Positions 14,912 to 24,662 of a DNA stretch of 64,000 nucleotides are shown one piece after another. How positions within the stretch are numbered: position 1 is the stretch's first letter; each line of letters starts with the position of its first letter. Below the pieces are notes generated by a model that saw nothing but the letters and a program-made list of their open reading frames with translations, was not told the DNA's origin and did no database searches. A program made the translations under genes and the position numbers. This stretch comes from Paenibacillus castaneae (GTDB lineage Bacteria; Bacillota; Bacilli; Paenibacillales; Paenibacillaceae), in assembly GCF_002884445.1 (NCBI RefSeq), contig NZ_KZ614144.1:971272-1035271 (forward strand), written 5' to 3'.

Positions 14912-16660
14912 ATGAATAAAGAGAAAAAGAGCAAACGGATAGCAAAGAGAATCATTATTGCCAGCTTGTTGGTTTCACTTGCGGGGGCGGGGTTTGGTTC
15001 GCAAGATAAGATAAACGCAGCAGAGCGGCAGCCGATCAAAATTACTTTTGTACACGGCCAGAAGCAAATGACGCTTAATGGAAGCGTAAAGCAAATGACG
15101 ACACCGCTGCCGGTTGTTAATGGGGTTACGATGATACCTATTCATACCCTTGCAAGCGCAGTGGGAGCGAAAGTGTATAATGACTCGAAGGGCACTCATA
15201 TCGATACTTACTTTAACAAAGTAACACTGAACGTAGATATGCGCGGAGCGCGCCGCAATGACAGCTATATTCTGATGTCCTCTGCAGCGACTAGAATTAA
15301 CGGTACGATGCATGTTCCGCTATCAGCTGTAAAGCAGCTTTGGACAGGGAACTATACCTTCAATGCTGAGCTTAAGCAAATTAGTATTACCATTCAGCCA
15401 GACCCAAATGTGGAGCCTGTTGCCGATTTTAAAGCTCCTGTCGAGGTGAAGCTCGGAGAACCGGTTGAATATACGGATCTTAGCTATGATCTTGATGGAA
15501 AGATTATGAAGACGGAATGGGCAGGACGCAAAAGCGCGTATTTCGAGCCTGGGGTATATACAGTGACCCTGAAGGTTACGGATGACGATGGCGCAGTCAG
15601 CGCGACGAAAACGCAGGATATTACTGTGACTGATGAAGTCATGTATACGCCTTATGAATATTATTTGCGTTATGGTAACCCAGGCGACAAGTTCGCGCTG
15701 GACGCGAAGCTTATGAATACCTTTAAAGAGGTCGATACGATAGAATCCAAGGGCGGACGTACGTTGTATATGTCGAACGCGCCTGAACGTTTCTTCGGCG
15801 AGGGTTTGCTGTACGAGGATGATCTAAATGATGCGAGCCGATTATTCCTTCATCACCGCAACGGCTCTGAAGAGCGTCTTAAGATTGCGGTCGTCGCGAC
15901 TAACAAAGGAACAGAAAGCGTGAAGCTGAAGCTTGGCAACCGCGGCCTTGCTGGACCGAGTGTCAGTGCGATGCAATTCGGTTCTGCTGCTGTATTGAGA
16001 TATTTACAAGGCTCTACGGCGCGTGAGATGATCATCGAGCCTGGAGCATCCGTTCCGATATTGCCGGAATTGGAGAAAATCATTATGAATCCGACGGAGG
16101 GCTTCTCCGGCTTGCTTGATGTTGATATGGATGGACCGCTAACCTTCACGACATTAGCGCTCAATGAATTTACGGATCCGGTAAGTGTTGTGTCCAACGC
16201 GCCGCTGCTTGAGAAGGTAGGAAATCGTGGTAAATTTTTTGATACGGATCAATATATTGAAGTAAATGAGAAGGTTGGCGTAACCGAGAGCAAGCTTCGT
16301 CTCGGCAGCCGCGGCGATGTTATGGTAGGCGTTGACGCGCTGACAGGCGGAATGACCTATAACGGAGGCGAGTATGGCGCCGTTACGACGGTCAAGCTCA
16401 AAAGCGTTGCATACGGAACTCGTATTCTATTGAACCCAAGAGCAGGTATTTTCCAAGGTGCGGTATCCGTTAATGGAAAAGTAATCTCGGTTCCGACAGG
16501 CGGACATGTGAATTTATCCGAAGGTGTGCTGCTTTATACGCACAAGCCTACAGGAGCTGAGCTTAATTCACCGCAGGAAGTGACGATCCAGTATACTTCA
16601 CCAGGTGCGAGCTCGCTGCCAATCCTGTTTGTCTTTTTGCCAGGTAAAGCTTTTGAATAG
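14912..16660 (+). CDS. Secreted protein with copper-amine-oxidase N-like and PKD domains
   Basis: A ~582-residue exported protein. The ATG at 14912 has GGAAGGAG 6 bases upstream. A signal peptide covers residues 1-~38. Residues ~40-165 match the copper amine oxidase N-terminal-like domain common in Paenibacillus surface proteins (PIKITFVHGQKQMTLNG, VNGVTMIPIHTLASAVGA). A PKD domain follows at ~170-250 (DPNVEPVADFKAP, SYDLDGKI, YTVTLKVTDDDGA). The C-terminal ~330 residues are beta-rich and unrecognised. There is no SLH or sortase motif, so it may be released or bind the wall through the first domain. A terminator follows. Confidence 0.8.
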   Translation: MNKEKKSKRIAKRIIIASLLVSLAGAGFGSQDKINAAERQPIKITFVHGQKQMTLNGSVKQMTTPLPVVNGVTMIPIHTLASAVGAKVYNDSKGTHIDTYFNKVTLNVDMRGARRNDSYILMSSAATRINGTMHVPLSAVKQLWTGNYTFNAELKQISITIQPDPNVEPVADFKAPVEVKLGEPVEYTDLSYDLDGKIMKTEWAGRKSAYFEPGVYTVTLKVTDDDGAVSATKTQDITVTDEVMYTPYEYYLRYGNPGDKFALDAKLMNTFKEVDTIESKGGRTLYMSNAPERFFGEGLLYEDDLNDASRLFLHHRNGSEERLKIAVVATNKGTESVKLKLGNRGLAGPSVSAMQFGSAAVLRYLQGSTAREMIIEPGASVPILPELEKIIMNPTEGFSGLLDVDMDGPLTFTTLALNEFTDPVSVVSNAPLLEKVGNRGKFFDTDQYIEVNEKVGVTESKLRLGSRGDVMVGVDALTGGMTYNGGEYGAVTTVKLKSVAYGTRILLNPRAGIFQGAVSVNGKVISVPTGGHVNLSEGVLLYTHKPTGAELNSPQEVTIQYTSPGASSLPILFVFLPGKAFE

Positions 16661-16673
16661 GATGTAGTATTGT

Positions 16674-16714
16674 AAAACAGCCGATCAGGATTTCTACTCC
16701 TGACCGGCTGTTTT
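16674..16714 (+). terminator. Terminator after the PKD protein gene
   Basis: AAAACAGCCG-TCAGGA pairs with TCCTGA-CGGCTGTTTT, giving a strong stem with one bulge on each side and a T4 end. Confidence 0.85.
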
Positions 16715-16802
16715 GCTTATTTGGTCTAAAGCTGCTGCTTGAACCCAGCGAGAAAATTTAATGTCAGCATTTGAGCGGCTTTTGAGACAACCCCTTCTTT
16801 TT

Positions 16803-16832
16803 TTGATGTTAGCCATACTCGTCATGTATAAT
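16803..16832 (+). promoter_or_regulatory. Sigma-A promoter of msrAB
   Basis: TTGATG (16803-16808) and a perfect TATAAT (16827-16832) with an 18-base spacer, 45 bases before the start codon. Confidence 0.65.
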
Positions 16833-16876
16833 AGAGAAGCAAGACATGAAATGAAATATTCAGGAGGGTGATCAGT

Positions 16877-17860
16877 ATGGATCAACCAATCATAAATAAC
16901 GGCACAAGCCGTAATGAGGCGAAAGCGGTGTTCGCTGGTGGCTGTTTCTGGTGCATGGTTTCGCCGTTTGAAGAAATGCCGGGCATTATCTCGGTCGTAT
17001 CCGGTTATACAGGCGGCCACACCGTTAACCCAACCTATCAGGAGGTTTGCTCGGAAACAACAGGCCATACGGAAGCGGTACAAATTACGTATGATCCGCA
17101 AGTGTTTCCTTATGAGAAGCTGCTCGATATTTACTGGCGACAAATCGATCCAACCGATGCAGGCGGACAGTTCCATGACCGCGGTGAATCGTATCGGACG
17201 GGCATTTACTACTACACGGAGGAGCAGCATCAGCTGGCTGAGAAATCCAAGCAGGAGCTGCAAGCAAGCGGCCGCTTTGACCGTCCGATCGTGACTGAAA
17301 TTGAACCGGCTGGACCCTTCTACCCAGCGGAAGACTACCATCAGGGCTATCACAAAACCAACCCGTTCCGTTATAAAAATTATCGTAAAGGCTCTGGCCG
17401 TGATGCGTTTATCTCCGAGCATTGGACCGTGAAGAAGGATCCTGCTGAGCTGAAGCAGAAGCTTACGCCTATTCAGTATGAAGTTACGCAAAACAGCGGA
17501 ACAGAGCGCCCTTTCACTGGCGAGTACTGGGATCACGTAGAGGATGGCATTTATGTAGACATCGTTTCGGGCGAGCCGCTGTTCAGCTCGCGTGATAAGT
17601 ATGACGCTGGCTGCGGCTGGCCGAGCTTTACGAAGCCGCTGCAGGCTGCTGCTGTGACGGAGCATACAGACTCCAGTCATTTCATGGTGCGTGTAGAGGT
17701 GCGCAGCAAGGAAGGCGATTCTCATTTAGGGCATGTATTTGATGACGGTCCACAGCCAACAGGTCTTCGTTATTGCATTAATTCAGCATCCTTGCGATTT
17801 ATTGCCAAAGATGACTTGGAGCAAGAGGGCTACGGCGAATACTTGCATTTATTTAAATAG
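16877..17860 (+). CDS. msrAB: Bifunctional methionine sulfoxide reductase MsrA-MsrB
   Basis: A 327-residue fusion. Residues ~15-175 are MsrA, with the catalytic Cys23 in GGCFWC and the family stretch [17 protein letters not shown]. Residues ~195-320 are MsrB, with [20 protein letters not shown] and the catalytic Cys in [12 protein letters not shown]. It reduces both the S and R forms of methionine sulfoxide, using thioredoxin. The usual MsrB zinc CxxC pairs are absent, as in many fused forms. ATG 16877 follows GGAGGGTGAT; an upstream GTG at 16868 is less likely. The nitroreductase gene 23 bases downstream probably shares the transcript, giving an oxidative-stress pair. Confidence 0.95.
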   Translation: MDQPIINNGTSRNEAKAVFAGGCFWCMVSPFEEMPGIISVVSGYTGGHTVNPTYQEVCSETTGHTEAVQITYDPQVFPYEKLLDIYWRQIDPTDAGGQFHDRGESYRTGIYYYTEEQHQLAEKSKQELQASGRFDRPIVTEIEPAGPFYPAEDYHQGYHKTNPFRYKNYRKGSGRDAFISEHWTVKKDPAELKQKLTPIQYEVTQNSGTERPFTGEYWDHVEDGIYVDIVSGEPLFSSRDKYDAGCGWPSFTKPLQAAAVTEHTDSSHFMVRVEVRSKEGDSHLGHVFDDGPQPTGLRYCINSASLRFIAKDDLEQEGYGEYLHLFK

Positions 17861-17883
17861 CATAATCGGAGGAGATACCGGAT

Positions 17884-18453
17884 ATGAACGTTGAAGAAGC
17901 TATAAAAACGCGAAGAACGATTGGGAGAGTGAAGAAGGATCCCGTTGATCGCGCTATTATTGAGAGACTGATTGAGGCTGCTGTATTTGCGCCAAGCCAC
18001 CATAATACGCAGCCATGGTCATTTATTGTTATGACGGGAGAAGGACGCGCAAGGCTCGCTGAAGGCTACGCACGCGTAAGCGCCGCTGCCGTGCCTGAGC
18101 TGAGCGGTCAGCCGCTTGAAGAGCGCCTTGCGAAGGAACGCTCTAAGGCTTACCGCGCTCCGGTCATTATAGCTGCTGTCTGCGTGCCGTCAGATAATCC
18201 TCGCGCTGTGCTGGAGGAGGAGCTTGCGGCTGTACAAGCAGCCGTTCAGAACCTGCTGCTTGCCGCTCATGCGAATGGCCTAGGCGCCATTTGGCGCTCC
18301 GGCGATCCGATGTATCATCCACTCATGAGAGAAACACTTGGACTCGCAGAGGATGCGCAGCTTGTCGGCTTCATTTATCTGGGTTATCCAGATATGACCG
18401 CCCCTGAACCGCAGCGCATTCCTGCGACTGCTAAGACAGTGTGGCTGGAATAG
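17884..18453 (+). CDS. Nitroreductase-family flavoprotein
   Basis: A 189-residue FMN oxidoreductase of the small NfsA/YdjA-like group. The N-terminal IKTRRTIGRV segment and APSHHNTQPWSFIV are the typical FMN phosphate and ring contacts. LLAAHANGLGAIWRSGDP is the second FMN-binding stretch. It reduces quinones or nitro compounds with NAD(P)H; the natural substrate is unknown. GGAGGAGATA precedes the ATG. It lies directly behind msrAB and before a strong terminator, so the two are likely co-transcribed. Confidence 0.88.
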   Translation: MNVEEAIKTRRTIGRVKKDPVDRAIIERLIEAAVFAPSHHNTQPWSFIVMTGEGRARLAEGYARVSAAAVPELSGQPLEERLAKERSKAYRAPVIIAAVCVPSDNPRAVLEEELAAVQAAVQNLLLAAHANGLGAIWRSGDPMYHPLMRETLGLAEDAQLVGFIYLGYPDMTAPEPQRIPATAKTVWLE

Positions 18454-18458
18454 TATTG

Positions 18459-18507
18459 AAAAGGCGCAGGGCTTCTCCTTATAGTCGGAGAGGCCCTGCG
18501 CCTTTTA
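18459..18507. terminator. Terminator between nitroreductase and sleL-like genes
   Basis: AAAAGGCGCAGGGC and GCCCTGCGCCTTTT form a strong stem, extended by TCTCC/GGAGA. It suits both convergent genes. Confidence 0.9.
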
Positions 18508-18521
18508 TTTTGCTTCTAGCG

Positions 18522-19799
18522 CTAAACAAGCTTTTTAATCGTAAAATTCGCACCGAGCACATACCAGTTTTGCGGAAACGGAATGCCGAGAACCCAGTAG
18601 CTTACCCCGCGTAGGTTATAGGCTTTGACAATATTGAATTTGGCCTGCACGCTTCGCGCATCTTCAAACCAGACGATATGCTCGCGGCCCTCTTCATCAT
18701 AGTAAGAGTAGAACGGGGATTGGCTCTCCTCGTTGTATTGGATATCAGCACCATATTGTATGGCTCGATTCAGCGCTGCCTCCGGGCTGACGGTCGGAGC
18801 CCATTTTCCTCCTTTTACGTAAGGAAGCGTCCAATCATAGCCGTATAATGGCATGCCCATAATGATTTTCTCTGGAGGCATGACGGACAGCGCATAGTTC
18901 AATACCTTAACAACCTCGTTAAGCGGTGCGACAGCAAGCGGCGGGCCGCCTGACCAGCCCCATTCGTATGTCATAAGGATAACAAAATCAACGATTCTAC
19001 CGTGGGCCGGATAATCATGCGCCTCATATAGTGTGCCGATCTGGTCGGCGCTCTGCTTGGGAGCCAAGCAGGTCGATACCAAATAATTTCGCGGATGCAG
19101 CTGATCAACGACTTTTTGTAGAAATGCATTATACAGCTCACGGTCAGCCGGAGGCACGTATTCGAAATCAATATTGAGCGCAAGATAGCCTTTATTCTCC
19201 ATAAGGTCCAAAATATTAGCGATCAGCCGCTCTTGGACCTCGGGATTGGCCAGAACGGCATGAGCAATATCGGGGCTGAACGTGCCATTCTCGAAATTAG
19301 TAATAACCATCATCGGAGCAGCACGCTGCTCATAGGCTGCAAGAATAATAGCTGTTTCATCTAATTCAATGAACGTGCCGTCTGGTCTAACGCGATAGCT
19401 GAAAGGACTTAAATAAGTTAAATATGGGCCGATTTTTTCGATGATTTCAACCCCTGCTGGTCCGAATTTTTCCGTATATCCGTTAACTTCTATCGTTGGT
19501 TTCACGGCTTGCGGAATGACGATCGTCTGGCCTGGATAGATGAGGGCAGGGTTTTTGATTCCATTGAACCGAGCAAGCTCCTTCAGTGTGACGCCGTATC
19601 GCTGCGCGATGGCCCAAAGCGTTTCACCATGCAGCACTTTATGGCTGCCAGCCTCGATGGGTATAATGATCGATTGACCGATGACAAGTATATTTTGCTT
19701 GCTTAGGCCGTTTGCAGCAGCAATATCGTCTACGGGAACATCATATTTTTGCGATAGCTGCCATAAGGAATCTCCTTTTTGCACAACATGAATTTGCAC
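18522..19799 (-). CDS. sleL: LysM/GH18 spore cortex-lytic enzyme, SleL (YaaH) type
   Basis: A 425-residue protein. Two LysM repeats at residues 2-47 (VVQKGDSLWQLSQKYDV) and ~52-97 (HGETLWAIAQRYGVTL) bind peptidoglycan. The GH18 domain fills ~105-420, with the catalytic acid in LNIDFEYVPP, plus ILMTYEWGWSGGPP and IMGMPLYGYDW. SleL is an N-acetylglucosaminidase acting on spore cortex during germination; length and order fit the family. The start is GTG with GGAGG 8 bases upstream. There is no signal peptide, as for spore coat-delivered enzymes. A sigma-E-like promoter lies upstream. Confidence 0.92.
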   Translation of the reverse strand: MQIHVVQKGDSLWQLSQKYDVPVDDIAAANGLSKQNILVIGQSIIIPIEAGSHKVLHGETLWAIAQRYGVTLKELARFNGIKNPALIYPGQTIVIPQAVKPTIEVNGYTEKFGPAGVEIIEKIGPYLTYLSPFSYRVRPDGTFIELDETAIILAAYEQRAAPMMVITNFENGTFSPDIAHAVLANPEVQERLIANILDLMENKGYLALNIDFEYVPPADRELYNAFLQKVVDQLHPRNYLVSTCLAPKQSADQIGTLYEAHDYPAHGRIVDFVILMTYEWGWSGGPPLAVAPLNEVVKVLNYALSVMPPEKIIMGMPLYGYDWTLPYVKGGKWAPTVSPEAALNRAIQYGADIQYNEESQSPFYSYYDEEGREHIVWFEDARSVQAKFNIVKAYNLRGVSYWVLGIPFPQNWYVLGANFTIKKLV

Positions 19800-19850
19800 T
19801 TTTCTAACCTCCTTCTTCGCTATTTCTACCTCAATAGGTTTAATCGCTTT

Positions 19851-19882
19851 ATTGCTTATGCTCGAAAGGCTTGTATTATAAC
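19851..19882 (-). promoter_or_regulatory. Sigma-E-like sporulation promoter of the sleL-like gene
   Basis: On the minus strand, TTATAATA is followed after 13 bases by CATAAGCAAT. This resembles the sigma-E pattern (ATATT-like -35, CATACA-T-like -10, spacer 13-15). It lies about 50 bases before the GTG start. Confidence 0.5.
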
Positions 19883-20030
19883 TGTATTCACCTTATGCGC
19901 ATCCTAGTCTGTTTAAGATGCTTCTGGCTTCTTTGATGAGTTAAAGCGGTTAAGGATGAAATCTGGAATAGTAGGTTGAAACACCTATTTTATGGCGTGC
20001 AATTGTTTTTTTTTTGATTCAATGATTGGT

Positions 20031-20105
20031 AAAAGCGAACTTTCCAAAAGAAACTCAATTTAATGTTCGTATTTCATTGACAGTAGATTGAGGATTAGAT
20101 AAACT
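20031..20105 (+). promoter_or_regulatory. PurR boxes and promoter of the purine operon
   Basis: AAAAGCGAACTTT (20031-20043) and inverted AATGTTCGTATTT (20062-20074) closely match the PurR box (AWWWCCGAACWWT) as a facing pair with an 18-base gap. TTGACA (20077-20082) with TAAACT (20100-20105) at 17 bases is the promoter. PurR bound upstream would repress when PRPP is low. Confidence 0.8.
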
Positions 20106-20248
20106 GGAATAGGCTTGAGGCGGAGTGTTCTGCAGGAGCGGAAAACAGCAATTGCCGACCTTTGGAGTCAAGTCACTTTTTAACAATCATTTTAGTAATG
20201 AAATAGTAAAGCTTATACGAATCTTATTTAACGTTTATGTAAAGTCAA

Positions 20249-20313
20249 CTCGTATATATTTGGGATTAGGCCTGAATGTTTCTACCCGGAAACCTTAATT
20301 TTCGGACTACGAG
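20249..20313 (+). ncRNA. Guanine riboswitch aptamer of the purine operon
   Basis: P1 CTCGTA/TACGAG, then TATATTT, GTTTCTACCCGG, AAACCTTAATTTTC and GGACTACGAG. The C in GACTAC marks guanine specificity. It lies in a ~550-nt untranslated leader, 230 nt before the only clear terminator (20544-20589). Confidence 0.9.
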
Positions 20314-20409
20314 CAAAATGAACATAACAGGCGAAATCGCGCCTATCGTCTCGCATTGCGAGATAAGCTTCGATTCGCCGCATATGATATGGAAGCCAAG
20401 CAGGACATA

Positions 20410-20433
20410 GGTTGCCTCTCTAACGAGGCAGCC
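20410..20433 (+). other. Leader hairpin in the purine operon 5' region
   Basis: GGTTGCCTC (20410-20418) pairs with GAGGCAGCC (20425-20433), one G-U pair. A second stem, ATTGAAGT (20478-20485) with ACTTCAAT (20520-20527), encloses CATTC-GGAA-GAATG. Neither has a T-run, so they may be alternative or antiterminator structures. Confidence 0.5.
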
Positions 20434-20543
20434 TTCTATTGTCTGTATGGCCCATGCTGTGCCGTGCTGTTATTTTCATTGAAGTGATTGCAGCTGCCTT
20501 CATTCGGAAGAATGCAGGTACTTCAATATTCTTCGCTTGCTCT

Positions 20544-20589
20544 GGTCCTTAGGCATTCCTATTCATATGGCTGCTGACGGGCCTTTTTT
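20544..20589 (+). terminator. Leader attenuator before purE
   Basis: GGTCCTTAG (20544-20552) pairs with CTGA-C-GGGCC (20574-20583), followed by T6. It ends 73 bases before the purE start and is the probable output of the riboswitch. Confidence 0.6.
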
Positions 20590-20662
20590 GGTTGTCGTGA
20601 GGTACATCTAAATAATCGTTTACATGGAAATTCAACTTATACATGAAAGTGGGTTTGATCGC

Positions 20663-21148
20663 ATGTCGGCTAAGGTGGGCGTCATCATGGGCAGCAAGTC
20701 GGATTGGGACACAATGAAACTAGCTTGCGACGTTTTGGAGGAATTGCAAATCCCTTATGAGAAAAAGGTCGTGTCGGCGCATCGGACACCGGATTTAATG
20801 TTTGAATATGCGGAAACGGCAGTAGAGCGAGGGCTGAAAGTCATTATTGCTGGAGCAGGCGGCGCTGCGCATTTGCCCGGCATGGTCGCTTCGAAGACGA
20901 TACTGCCGGTCATTGGCGTTCCCGTCAAATCTTCGAATTTGAGCGGACTGGATTCCTTGCTATCCATTGTACAAATGCCAGGCGGTATTCCTGTTGCTAC
21001 TGTTGCGATTGGTAACGCTGGCGGAACGAATGCTGGCCTTCTGGCTGCTCAAATGCTCGGAGCGTTCGACCCCGAGGTGCAGGCGCGAGTGCAAGCACGC
21101 CGCGAACGCATCAAGCAGGAAGTGCTGGAAAGCAGTGAAACGCTATGA
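20663..21148 (+). CDS. purE: N5-carboxyaminoimidazole ribonucleotide mutase
   Basis: A 161-residue class I PurE that converts N5-CAIR to CAIR in purine synthesis. [14 protein letters not shown] binds the ribotide phosphate, VVSAHRTPD carries the catalytic His, and [14 protein letters not shown] and [14 protein letters not shown] complete the site. ATG 20663 gives the usual family start ([11 protein letters not shown]); an in-frame ATG at 20624 would add 13 atypical residues. It is the first gene of the operon and overlaps purK by ATGA. Confidence 0.96.
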   Translation: MSAKVGVIMGSKSDWDTMKLACDVLEELQIPYEKKVVSAHRTPDLMFEYAETAVERGLKVIIAGAGGAAHLPGMVASKTILPVIGVPVKSSNLSGLDSLLSIVQMPGGIPVATVAIGNAGGTNAGLLAAQMLGAFDPEVQARVQARRERIKQEVLESSETL

Positions 21149-22383
21149 GTAAGGAAGCGGGCAAGAGCCAGTCGCAGACATCATCTACGGAAGCTGTGAA
21201 CGAGCAACCTGAGCTTAGTACACGGCAGCCCGCAGGAAGCACACTGCTTCCTGGCAGCACCATCGGCATTCTAGGCGGCGGACAGCTTGGCCGCATGATG
21301 GCGAATGCGGGAAGCGCAATGGGCTATCGATTCATCGCGCTCGACCCGACGCCGGATGCGCCGACTGGACAAGTTGCAGAGCAAATCGTTGCAGCGTACG
21401 ACAATCGCGAAGCCGCTCGCGAGCTGGCTGAGCGTTCGGATGTGATCACGTACGAGTTCGAGAACGTTGACGCAGACGTAGCCGCTATGCTCATGAATGA
21501 ATCTTATGTACCGCAGGGCAGCGAGCTGCTGTATACAACACAGCATCGGCTTCGCGAGAAACGCGCAATTGAAGCTGCTGGCGTGCGGGTAGCTCCGTAC
21601 AGCGAGATTCGCAGTGTGGAAGAGCTTCATGAGGCCGTTGCACGTTTTGGAACGCCTTGCGTCCTCAAGACAGCAATGGGCGGCTATGACGGCAAGGGCC
21701 AATGGGTTATCCGCAGCAAGGATGAAATACCGGAAGCGTATGAGACGCTAGCACGTGCCGGCGTTCAGCTGGTTCTGGAGCAGTTCATACGCTTCGAGAA
21801 AGAATTATCAATTATAGCGGCGAGAAGTCCACAGGGTGAAATAAAAGTGTTCCCCGTTGCGGAAAATATACACGTCGATAATATATTGCATTTATCTATC
21901 GTGCCTGCGCGAATAAGCGAGAATGTGCAGCGTGAAGCGGAACAGCTGGCTAAACAAATCACTGAAGGGCTTGGCGTTGTAGGGCTTATCGCAGTAGAAC
22001 TGTTCTATACGGCTGATGGCGAGCTGTTCGTGAATGAGCTTGCGCCGCGTCCGCATAACAGCGGCCACTACACGATGGAGGCATGCCGAACTTCGCAATT
22101 CGAACAGCATATCCGCGCAATTTGCAACCTGCCGCTAGGCGATACGACGCTGATGAGTCCGGTTGTGATGGTTAATGTACTGGGACAGCACGTTGAGCCG
22201 CTGCTGGCGCTGCTAGCACGCCGCGATGAAACGGCCGAAAGGCTGAAGGTTGCACCAAAGGTACATTTGTACGGGAAAAAAGATGCTGTCCATAAGCGTA
22301 AAATGGGACATGTCAACGTTTTGGCGCCAGATATAGATGCTGCACTCAGCTGGATTAAAGAGACAACTATTTGGAAGGTGTGA
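21145..22383 (+). CDS. purK: N5-carboxyaminoimidazole ribonucleotide synthase
   Basis: A 412-residue ATP-grasp enzyme making N5-CAIR from AIR, bicarbonate and ATP. The N-lobe begins at [13 protein letters not shown] (about residue 40). ATP-grasp marks are [33 protein letters not shown] and a C-terminal HLYGK. An extra ~35 residues rich in Ser, Gln, Thr and Glu precede the normal start. They are in frame from the ATGA overlap with purE and lack any later strong start site, so they are probably translated. Confidence 0.95.
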   Translation: MSKEAGKSQSQTSSTEAVNEQPELSTRQPAGSTLLPGSTIGILGGGQLGRMMANAGSAMGYRFIALDPTPDAPTGQVAEQIVAAYDNREAARELAERSDVITYEFENVDADVAAMLMNESYVPQGSELLYTTQHRLREKRAIEAAGVRVAPYSEIRSVEELHEAVARFGTPCVLKTAMGGYDGKGQWVIRSKDEIPEAYETLARAGVQLVLEQFIRFEKELSIIAARSPQGEIKVFPVAENIHVDNILHLSIVPARISENVQREAEQLAKQITEGLGVVGLIAVELFYTADGELFVNELAPRPHNSGHYTMEACRTSQFEQHIRAICNLPLGDTTLMSPVVMVNVLGQHVEPLLALLARRDETAERLKVAPKVHLYGKKDAVHKRKMGHVNVLAPDIDAALSWIKETTIWKV

Positions 22384-22390
22384 ATGATTG

Positions 22391-23686
22391 ATGTTGGAGC
22401 GTTATAGCAGACCGGAAATGAGAGAAATATGGACAGAGGAAAATAAATTCAGAGCATGGCTTGAAGTTGAGCTGTGTGCATGCGAGGCTTGGTCCGAGCT
22501 GGGCGTTATTCCGAAGGAAGATGTTGTTGCACTTCGTGCTTCAGCTGACTTCGATATTGATCGTATTTACGAAATTGAGCAGGACACTCGCCATGATGTT
22601 ATCGCATTTACGCGTGCCGTATCCGAGAAGGCTGGCCCGGAAGGCAAATGGGTGCATTACGGCCTAACTTCTACTGACGTTGTAGATACAGCTATCGGTT
22701 ATCTGCTGCTTCAAGCTAATGCTATTTTAGTAAAGGACATCGAGCGTTTTATTGAGATTCTTCGCAATAAAGCGATCCAATATAAAGATACGCCTATGAT
22801 GGGCCGTACACACGGCGTTCATGCACAGCCAACGACCTTCGGTTTGAAGATGGCGCTTTGGTATGAGGAAATGAAGCGCAACCTGGAGCGTTTCCATCAT
22901 GCGGCAAATGGTGTGCAATTCGGCAAAATGTCCGGTGCTGTCGGTACTTTCGCAGACATCGATCCATTCGTTGAAGAGTTCGTTTGCAATAAGCTGGGTA
23001 TTACAGCAGCTCCAATTTCCACACAAACCTTGCAGCGTGACCGTCACGCTGAATATATGGCGACGCTTGCGCTTGTTGCTTCGTCATTGGATAAATTCGC
23101 GACTGAAATTCGCGCACTGCAGAAGAGTGAATTCCGTGAAGTCGAAGAGCCTTTCGCAAAAGGCCAAAAAGGTTCATCCGCAATGCCGCATAAGCGCAAC
23201 CCAATCGGCTGCGAGAACATTTCCGGCTTGTCCCGCGTCATTCGCGGACATATGGTTACCGCTTATGAGAATATTGCGCTTTGGCATGAACGCGATATCA
23301 GCCATTCATCCGTAGAACGTATAATTTTGCCGGATGCAACGATGCTGCTTAACTATATGCTGAATCGTTTGGGCAACATTATCAACAATCTTCAAGTGTT
23401 CCCGGAAAACATGAAACGCAACATGCAAGCGACTTACGGCGTACCTTTCTCCGGCCGTGTATTGACAAAGCTGATCGACAAAGGCTTCAGCCGTGAGAAA
23501 GCCTATGATACGGTTCAACCGCGCGCGATGCAGGCTTGGGAAACTCAGCGTCAATTCCGCGACATTATCGGTGAGACAGAAGAAATTACAAGTGTGCTGA
23601 CTGCTGAAGAAATCGACGATTGCTTCAATCCTGCATGGCATTTGAAGCATGTGGATACGATTTTCACACGCTTAGGATTGATTTAA
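22391..23686 (+). CDS. purB: Adenylosuccinate lyase
   Basis: A 431-residue fumarase/aspartase-superfamily enzyme that acts twice: SAICAR to AICAR and adenylosuccinate to [27 protein letters not shown] (catalytic His) and the signature [11 protein letters not shown] with its flexible loop are present. ATG 22391 is used ([10 protein letters not shown]), 7 bases after purK; a TTG one codon upstream is less likely. Confidence 0.96.
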   Translation: MLERYSRPEMREIWTEENKFRAWLEVELCACEAWSELGVIPKEDVVALRASADFDIDRIYEIEQDTRHDVIAFTRAVSEKAGPEGKWVHYGLTSTDVVDTAIGYLLLQANAILVKDIERFIEILRNKAIQYKDTPMMGRTHGVHAQPTTFGLKMALWYEEMKRNLERFHHAANGVQFGKMSGAVGTFADIDPFVEEFVCNKLGITAAPISTQTLQRDRHAEYMATLALVASSLDKFATEIRALQKSEFREVEEPFAKGQKGSSAMPHKRNPIGCENISGLSRVIRGHMVTAYENIALWHERDISHSSVERIILPDATMLLNYMLNRLGNIINNLQVFPENMKRNMQATYGVPFSGRVLTKLIDKGFSREKAYDTVQPRAMQAWETQRQFRDIIGETEEITSVLTAEEIDDCFNPAWHLKHVDTIFTRLGLI

Positions 23687-23701
23687 GGGGAGGTTAGCCG
23701 G

Positions 23702-24598
23702 ATGACTGCACAATCGCAAGCTCTATCGACGGCTGTCGATTATATCAAAGCTCCGCTTATCTATAAGGGCAAGGTTCGCGAGCTCTATGATCTGGGCGAG
23801 CATTTCCTGATCGTCGTAACGGATCGTATCTCGGCGTTCGACTACGTGCTCGATCCGGCTGTACCGGATAAGGGCAATGTGCTTAACCGCCTGTCAGCTT
23901 ATTGGTTCCAGCAAACGGCTGATATTCAAGTCAATCATGTTGTGCATACCGATGTGGAGAAGCTTGGCGATATCGTCACAGAGCCGGAAATGCTGAGAAA
24001 CCGCATCATGGTTACCCGCAAAGCAGAACGAATTGATATTGAATGCGTCGTGCGGGGTTATATTACGGGCGGCGGCTGGAGGCAGTACCAGCAAACATCA
24101 GCAATCAACGGCATTGAGCTGCCGGAAGGATTGCGCAAAAACGAACGTTTCCCTGCTCCTATCTTCACGCCGGCTGCCAAAAACGACGTCGGTCACGACG
24201 AAGATATTCCGTTTCAGAAGATGGCGGAAATGGTCGGCGCCGAGCTGGCAGAGGAGCTTCGCGACCGCAGCATCAAGCTTTATGAGTTCGCTCACGGCTA
24301 TTGCGCGGAGCATGGCATCATTCTGGCGGATTGCAAGTTCGAATTCGGACTCATCGACGGCAAAGTTATTCTGATCGATGAGATTTTCACACCAGATTCC
24401 TCGCGTTTCTGGGCGGAAGGCAACTATGCCCTGGATATCGAAATCGACAGCATGGACAAAGAGCCTGTTCGCACTTACCTGCTAGGCTCCGACTGGGATC
24501 GTGACAGTAAGCCGGCACCACTTCCGGAATCCGTAGTAGCCGAAACGACTACTCGCTACCGCGACATTTACCGTCGTCTTACGGGTGCTGAGCTGTAG
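23702..24598 (+). CDS. purC: SAICAR synthetase, long (Ade1-like) form
   Basis: A 298-residue enzyme joining CAIR and aspartate with ATP. Its KGKVRELYDLGEHFLIVVTD, RISAFDYVL and PDKGNVLNRLSAYWF segments match the ~300-residue class that includes yeast Ade1, not the ~240-residue PurC of Bacillus subtilis. IECVVRGYITGGGW and LADCKFEFGL carry nucleotide and metal contacts. AGGGGAGG-like site precedes the ATG. A 330-base structured gap separates it from purS, unlike the tight spacing elsewhere in the operon. Confidence 0.95.
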   Translation: MTAQSQALSTAVDYIKAPLIYKGKVRELYDLGEHFLIVVTDRISAFDYVLDPAVPDKGNVLNRLSAYWFQQTADIQVNHVVHTDVEKLGDIVTEPEMLRNRIMVTRKAERIDIECVVRGYITGGGWRQYQQTSAINGIELPEGLRKNERFPAPIFTPAAKNDVGHDEDIPFQKMAEMVGAELAEELRDRSIKLYEFAHGYCAEHGIILADCKFEFGLIDGKVILIDEIFTPDSSRFWAEGNYALDIEIDSMDKEPVRTYLLGSDWDRDSKPAPLPESVVAETTTRYRDIYRRLTGAEL

Positions 24599-24662
24599 AG
24601 TCTATTTACTTAGTTTCAAACTAGATTATTAGTTTCAGATATTACTCTTATTTTAAAGAAAA

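Noticed and set aside
16694-17725. Long 343-residue minus-strand frame opposite msrAB
   Set aside because: Composition is rich in Arg, Leu and Ala without a fold pattern, and the plus strand encodes a complete MsrA-MsrB.
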